DNA of 44,917 bases from assembly GCA_964591085.1 (NCBI GenBank), contig CAZPXH010000018.1:1-44917 (forward strand). The letters run 5' to 3'. How positions within the stretch are numbered: position 1 is the first letter of the stretch; each line of letters opens with the position of its first letter. The stretch comes from CAZPXH01 sp964591085 (GTDB taxonomy: Bacteria; Spirochaetota; Spirochaetia; DSM-27196; CAZPXH01). Made by a program: the position numbers and the translations under genes. Under the pieces are notes generated by a model. The model was given only the letters and a program-made list of their open reading frames with translations, searched no databases and was not told the DNA's origin. This document shows positions 41,130-44,917 of the stretch, piece after piece.

Positions 41130-42044
41130 ATGCTCAAGTCGAAGATATTGTTTTTGGGTCTAATGGCCGCGCTGGTCACCAGCGCGTTTGCAACCGGGAC
41201 CCAGGAAGAGCCGGAAACACCGCCGGCCGAACCCACTATTGTGGATATCGCCGTGGAAGATGGCCGGTTCACAACGCTGGTTGCCGCGCTTCAGGCGGCC
41301 GATCTCGTGGAGACACTGAGTGGAGAAGGTCCGTTCACGGTGTTTGCCCCAACTGATGACGCCTTCAACGCGCTGCCCGCCGGCACCGTAGATGCGTTGC
41401 TGGCTGACATCCCGACCCTCACGAGTATCCTGCTCTACCATGTGGTTGCCGGCGAGGTGCCCGCTGCTGATGTCGTGGCCCTGGTGAGCGCGGATACGCT
41501 GAACGGGCTACCGGTGGCGGTCTATGCAGAAGACGGAGTGCAGGTGAACGAGGCCAACGTCGTCATCACCGATATCCAGGGATCGAACGGAATCATCCAC
41601 GTTCTTGACCAGGTCCTCCTCCCACCCAGCGATGACATCGTTGACACTGCTGTCAATGCAGGGAGTTTTCAGACCCTGGTCGCAGCGCTTGAGGCTGCCG
41701 GGTTGGTTGAGACCCTGAGAGGAGAAGGTCCCTTCACCGTCTTTGCGCCGACGGACGAGGCGTTTGCGAATCTGCCGGAAGGTACTGTGGAAGCGCTGTT
41801 GAACGACATCCCGACACTCACGGCTATCCTGACCTACCATGTTGTTCCGGGCCGGGTGTTTGCCGGGGACGTTGTTGGATTGCCGGCAGCAGGCACCGTT
41901 CAGGGTGAAGAGATCTCCGTAACCGCATCTTCCGAGGGCGTGCTGCTCAATGATTCGGCTACGGTTGTCTCCACGGACATCCAGACCACCAACGGCGTGG
42001 TGCACGTGATCGACGAAGTGATCCTGCCCCCGTCCCTTCAGTAG
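41130..42044 (+). CDS. Exported two-domain fasciclin (FAS1) protein
   Basis: A 304-residue exported protein. The leader MLKSKILFLGLMAALVTSAFA is followed by TGTQEEPETPPAEP, a Cys-less acidic start I associate with spirochaetal periplasmic proteins. Two tandem FAS1 domains follow (about 36-170 and 171-304), each with TLVAALxAAxLVETL, EGPFTVFAPTDxAFxxLP and a closing HVxDxVLLPPS. FAS1 domains mediate adhesion or polymer binding. The two DNA halves are clearly homologous, indicating an internal duplication. The start at 41130 follows GGAGGA at eight bases. Confidence 0.88.
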   Translation: MLKSKILFLGLMAALVTSAFATGTQEEPETPPAEPTIVDIAVEDGRFTTLVAALQAADLVETLSGEGPFTVFAPTDDAFNALPAGTVDALLADIPTLTSILLYHVVAGEVPAADVVALVSADTLNGLPVAVYAEDGVQVNEANVVITDIQGSNGIIHVLDQVLLPPSDDIVDTAVNAGSFQTLVAALEAAGLVETLRGEGPFTVFAPTDEAFANLPEGTVEALLNDIPTLTAILTYHVVPGRVFAGDVVGLPAAGTVQGEEISVTASSEGVLLNDSATVVSTDIQTTNGVVHVIDEVILPPSLQ

Positions 42045-42070
42045 TATCCGCTCCTTCAGCGGTATTGCTC

Positions 42071-42103
42071 GCGTCGGCGCTTGATGCGTCGGCGCGAGCC
42101 GCC
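42071..42103 (+). terminator. Short direct repeat and hairpin after the fasciclin gene
   Basis: GCGTCGGCGC occurs twice (42071-42080 and 42086-42095), and CGGC-GCGA-GCCG forms a small stem with a GNRA-type loop, followed by CCTTT. It lies between two convergent genes and could act as a weak bidirectional terminator. Confidence 0.3.
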
Positions 42104-42104
42104 T

Positions 42105-42437
42105 TTAGCGTTCGCGGCGTAGCGTCTCCGGAGTCTCAATCCGGTATGCCTCGCAGGCAACCTCTTCATAGGGGTGCGCGGATACCAGGGCATCCATTGC
42201 GTCCCGCAGGGCCGCGTCCGGGCAGATCATTTCCACCCGCAGCTCAGGTACGCGCTCAAGCCGGTTCTCCTCTCCAATGAATGGAGTGCTTCCGGTGAGG
42301 GGCCGGAACTGGCCGGTACCTTCGGTCTCAAAGCTGCAGTGCTCGTACCCGGCAAAGCGGCCTGCACCCGCGGCAAAGAGGGCTTGCTTTACTGCTTCCG
42401 CGTGGGACCTCGGCACAAAGAATACGATCTTGTACAT
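42105..42437 (-). CDS. Stand-alone NIF3/YqfO-like insert-domain protein
   Basis: A 110-residue protein equivalent to the PII/CutA-like insert domain of YqfO/NIF3 proteins, found as an independent protein in many bacteria. Diagnostic features are the start MYKIVFFVPRSHAEAVKQALF, AGRFAGYEHCSF, GTGQFRPLTGSTPFIG and the C-terminal HPYEEVACEAYRI. The function of the stand-alone form is not established; metal or small-ligand binding is suspected. It is downstream of the amidase on the same strand. Confidence 0.8.
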   Translation of the reverse strand: MYKIVFFVPRSHAEAVKQALFAAGAGRFAGYEHCSFETEGTGQFRPLTGSTPFIGEENRLERVPELRVEMICPDAALRDAMDALVSAHPYEEVACEAYRIETPETLRRER

Positions 42438-42466
42438 GCGCAGACCCTACCGCGGCTTTCGGAAGC

Positions 42467-44029
42467 TCATGATTCCCCAGAGGCAGAAGCCTGCGGGGGA
42501 TGTTCAATCCGTGCAAGGCGGCGTTGCCAGGGATAGGCTCGTTCCAGCTGCGCGGCGAGCTGGAGGAGCCTGTCCTCGCGGGCAATGGGCCCGAGGAACT
42601 GCACGCCAATCGGGAGTCCCCGCGCGTTCCAGGTTCCGGGCACTGCCATTGCCGGGAATCCCCCGGTGTTCGCAATTGGCGTGAAACCAACGTAGTCGTA
42701 GAGGGACTGTACCATCCGCTTCACCGGCCAGCGCTGGTCAAACTCGCCGATGGCCATTGGCGGGCCGCCGAGGACCGGGGTAAGGAAGAGATCGTAGGTG
42801 GTCAGGAAGGTGGCGAGAATTGATTCAGCTGCCTGCATGGTTCGCTCTGCAATGAGCAGGTCTCCGGGGGTCCGTTGATAGTCAATCTCTGCAAGGGCAA
42901 CCGTGAAGGGCTCCAGGAGCGGCATCCCGTTCTGCCGGGCGGCGTTGAGAATCGCCTTGAAGCCCAGACGCGGCCGCGCAAGCCACTTCAGAGGCCCCGG
43001 CAGCTGCGAACCCTGCAGCATCTGTTTCTGAACCTGCAGCAAGAGCGCGCCGGCGGCCTTTGCCCACTCCAGCCGGAATGCGTTAAAGAACGCCTCACCG
43101 TCAATGTCAGGAGATGCCTCTTCCACGTGGTGACCCAGCTCTGCCAGTCGGCTGACCACCGCGTGTACCGCGGCCTGACAGTCCGGGTGTGCCTCTCTTC
43201 CCCGCAGATCTGCCGTGCTGAACGCAATCCGCAGCGGCTTTGGATCTTCACGAATGAGCTCCGCGTAGGGCCGCTGCGGGCGTGGCAGACGGAACCACTC
43301 CCCGGGCTCCGGACCACAGATCGCATCCAGAGCCACAGCACTGTCCCGCACGCTTCTGCTGAGCACGTTGTTGACGGTGATAGCAGTCTCAAGGCCTCCC
43401 CTGGGGAAGCGCTCACCACCGGGGTTCCGACCGCGGCTGGGCTTGAGGGCAAAGATTCCACAGCAGCTTGCCGGAATCCGGAGGCTGCCACCCCCATCGT
43501 TTCCATGGGCAATCGGCACCAGGCCCGCCGCCACTGCCGCCGCCGATCCTCCACTGGATCCCCCCGGTGAGAACGCGGGGTTCCAGGGATTGCGGGCGGG
43601 GCCGTAGAGCTGTGACTCCGTGAGCGGAAGCAGCCCGAACTCGCACATGTTGCTGCGGCCCAGCGGGATCACGCCTGCCTGCTCCAGTCGGCGAACGATG
43701 GGGGATGAGTCCGCGGTGACGTTGTTGCGCAGGAGGTTTGAGCCGTAGGAGGTGTGCTTCCCACCGATGGCAACGTTGTCCTTGATCAGGGTGGGAACCC
43801 CGGCAAGCGGCGCATCCTTGTGGCCACCGCTTTGCTGCTCCGAGTGCTTCACCTCAGCCTGTTCCGCTTCATCCTCGCTCCAGTCACGGACCACCGCGTT
43901 GAGGTCCGGATTCAGCTCCGCGATCCGTGCCCGTGCCGCGGCCAGAACCTCCTGTTTGGTCACCGCTCCAGACCGGATCAGGGATGCAAGCCCTGCTGCA
44001 TCCTGTGCTGCGTACTCCTCCGCCGTCAT
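42467..44029 (-). CDS. Amidase-signature hydrolase
   Basis: A 520-residue amidase-signature enzyme. The Ser-cisSer-Lys triad is visible: Lys83 in TLIKDNVAI, Ser158 in PGGSSGGSA and nucleophile Ser182 in NDGGGSLRIPAS. SNMCEFG and the Pro/Gly-rich loops match the family. GatA-like roles are unlikely because no gatB/gatC lies nearby; hydrolysis of small amides or esters is expected. The ATG at 44029 overlaps the stop of the upstream gene by 4 bp (ATGA); a long extension upstream lies in that gene and was rejected. Confidence 0.87.
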   Translation of the reverse strand: MTAEEYAAQDAAGLASLIRSGAVTKQEVLAAARARIAELNPDLNAVVRDWSEDEAEQAEVKHSEQQSGGHKDAPLAGVPTLIKDNVAIGGKHTSYGSNLLRNNVTADSSPIVRRLEQAGVIPLGRSNMCEFGLLPLTESQLYGPARNPWNPAFSPGGSSGGSAAAVAAGLVPIAHGNDGGGSLRIPASCCGIFALKPSRGRNPGGERFPRGGLETAITVNNVLSRSVRDSAVALDAICGPEPGEWFRLPRPQRPYAELIREDPKPLRIAFSTADLRGREAHPDCQAAVHAVVSRLAELGHHVEEASPDIDGEAFFNAFRLEWAKAAGALLLQVQKQMLQGSQLPGPLKWLARPRLGFKAILNAARQNGMPLLEPFTVALAEIDYQRTPGDLLIAERTMQAAESILATFLTTYDLFLTPVLGGPPMAIGEFDQRWPVKRMVQSLYDYVGFTPIANTGGFPAMAVPGTWNARGLPIGVQFLGPIAREDRLLQLAAQLERAYPWQRRLARIEHPPQASASGES

Positions 44030-44917
44030 GACCCCAAAATCGTAGACCCGCCCGTCTCTCCCGGCAATGCGGCAAGAGCCCGGGAGAACACCCGTGCATC
44101 GTCCTGCAGTTGCTGCGGAGGCTCCGGACCGCTGAAGGCGGCAAGCAGCAGAACCAGACGCAGCCTTCTCCCGTTCCATGACGGCGCGAGCGATGCAAGC
44201 TGGTGTGCGGTGGCAAGCGCGCTCAGCCGACCCAGGCCGGTACGTGCGCTGGGGTACCGGAGCTGCGCACCGTACCAGGTTCCAAACGGGTTGCAGCGGA
44301 CTTCCTGCCGACCCCTTGTTACCCGCACACGCAGGGGACAGAAGGCCGGAGAAAGCATTCCCAGCGCCGACTGCGCAACAAGAATGCCTCCCGCAGGACC
44401 GCTCACCGCCATCCAGCTGTCCGTCACGTGGTTGTTGAGGCTGGATATGTTGCGGTTCCGGCTGAAGCGGTGCTGGTCCAGGCGGTAGGAGGAAACCTTC
44501 CCATGGTAGCCGTGCCGGAGGACTCGGGCAGGATTCTCCGGCGTAGCACCGGTGTGCGGGACAAGTTCCAGCGGTGCCGTCTCCATCCAGCGCGCGTCCC
44601 ACTCACGCTCCAGGCGGGCGGCGAACTCGCTGCTGAAGCCGTGGGCGGGAGTCTCCGGCCACTGGAGCTCCAGCTCCACAATGAGGTAGGGGAGCCCACT
44701 CGGCTGATGCCACAGCTGCCGGTACCATCCATCCCGCGCTCCGTCCAGGCCGGCGGGTGCTGGAATCCGGCCTTGCATCACAATCACCGGCGGGCTCCCG
44801 GTGTTTGCACCCGCGTTCGGCCGGTCGGCCCTGGTGTCCGGGAGATTGGCCGAGGACACCGGAGTTCCGTGGATGAGCTTGCGTCCAAAGCGATACCACG
44901 GCAGACCTAGCGTCTCC
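44026..44917 (-). CDS. Uncharacterised protein, N-terminus outside the window
   Basis: The reading frame is open to the right edge. GTG at 44859 could be a start, but the codons before it read protein-like (LGLPWYRFGRKLIHGTPV), so the gene most likely begins beyond the window. About 297 residues are visible. Aromatic- and Arg-rich motifs include GWYRQLWHQPSGLPYLIVELELQWPETP and a late Pro/Gln segment. There is no transmembrane segment or signal visible and I do not recognise the family. It is translationally coupled to the amidase. Confidence 0.6.
   Translation of the reverse strand, partial: ETLGLPWYRFGRKLIHGTPVSSANLPDTRADRPNAGANTGSPPVIVMQGRIPAPAGLDGARDGWYRQLWHQPSGLPYLIVELELQWPETPAHGFSSEFAARLEREWDARWMETAPLELVPHTGATPENPARVLRHGYHGKVSSYRLDQHRFSRNRNISSLNNHVTDSWMAVSGPAGGILVAQSALGMLSPAFCPLRVRVTRGRQEVRCNPFGTWYGAQLRYPSARTGLGRLSALATAHQLASLAPSWNGRRLRLVLLLAAFSGPEPPQQLQDDARVFSRALAALPGETGGSTILGS

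Noticed and set aside
41235..42044. Tandem DNA repeat as a mobile or unstable element
   Set aside because: The similarity between the halves is explained by two homologous FAS1 domains in one protein.
42467..44602. Longer amidase frame from 44602
   Set aside because: The first 191 codons lie inside the neighbouring gene in another frame and look Arg/Ala/Cys-rich and random. ATG at 44029 couples to that gene by ATGA.
1..44917. tRNA, rRNA, CRISPR arrays, riboswitches
   Set aside because: I scanned by eye for T-loop-like motifs, regularly spaced repeats and known leader motifs and found none that I could support. A covariance-model scan would be decisive.

Overview
The window is a high-GC (by eye clearly above 60%), gene-dense bacterial chromosome segment, most likely from a free-living member of the Spirochaetota. 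Three things point there: exported proteins whose leaders end in motifs of the type AFATGTQEE and VFGSAQPE, a receiver-like/PilZ protein of a form I associate with spirochaetes, and a lipoprotein carrying a YTGTVTW...GYSVVGLPANFFSV repeat joined to a C-terminal DUF1566-like domain. No rRNA, tRNA, CRISPR array or intact insertion sequence was seen. The assignment is inference from protein style, not from a marker gene.

Layout. 1-836: C-terminal part of a dihydrolipoamide acyltransferase (E2). 844-2229: sugar:cation symporter. 2303-7298: a + strand nucleotide-signalling cluster (PAS-GGDEF, receiver-like/PilZ, a DUF3095-like protein with cyclase-like motifs, PAS/GAF-GGDEF) followed by CinA/PncC. 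7311-11046: MFS permease and a three-gene ABC exporter with a palindromic operator over its promoter. 11098-13411: ZIP metal transporter between two hemolysin III/PAQR-like proteins. 13660-15867: CPA2 antiporter fused to a PTS EIIA domain.

15895-28415 is the most unusual region. It looks like one divergent regulon. On the - strand there are seven genes: SDR, KAS III-like, and LIV-type ABC transporter genes K, G, F, H and M, where the LivM permease is fused in frame to an alpha/beta hydrolase that also has its own strong internal ribosome binding site. On the + strand there is a tandem double-TetR regulator, a second KAS III-like enzyme lacking the usual His and Asn, a CoA-transferase and a thiolase. 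Together they suggest uptake of an organic acid or ester, hydrolysis, CoA activation, 3-hydroxy/3-oxo chemistry and thiolytic cleavage, or the reverse direction. The substrate is unknown.

28498-33584 is accessory-looking: a vapBC toxin-antitoxin pair with an operator palindrome, a DUF1566-like lipoprotein, an F420-reductase-like oxidoreductase, and a convergent overlapping pair (CrtA-like monooxygenase and methyltransferase) bracketed by two diverged 78-bp direct repeats next to an orphan C-terminal coding fragment. 33708-39596 is the four-gene ligase-associated DNA repair operon (exonuclease, ATP-dependent ligase, Lhr-like helicase, PdeM), all joined by 4-bp ATGA overlaps. 39707-44917 holds an isoaspartyl methyltransferase-like protein, a two-domain fasciclin protein, a stand-alone NIF3/YqfO-like protein, an amidase and a partial uncharacterised gene running off the right edge.
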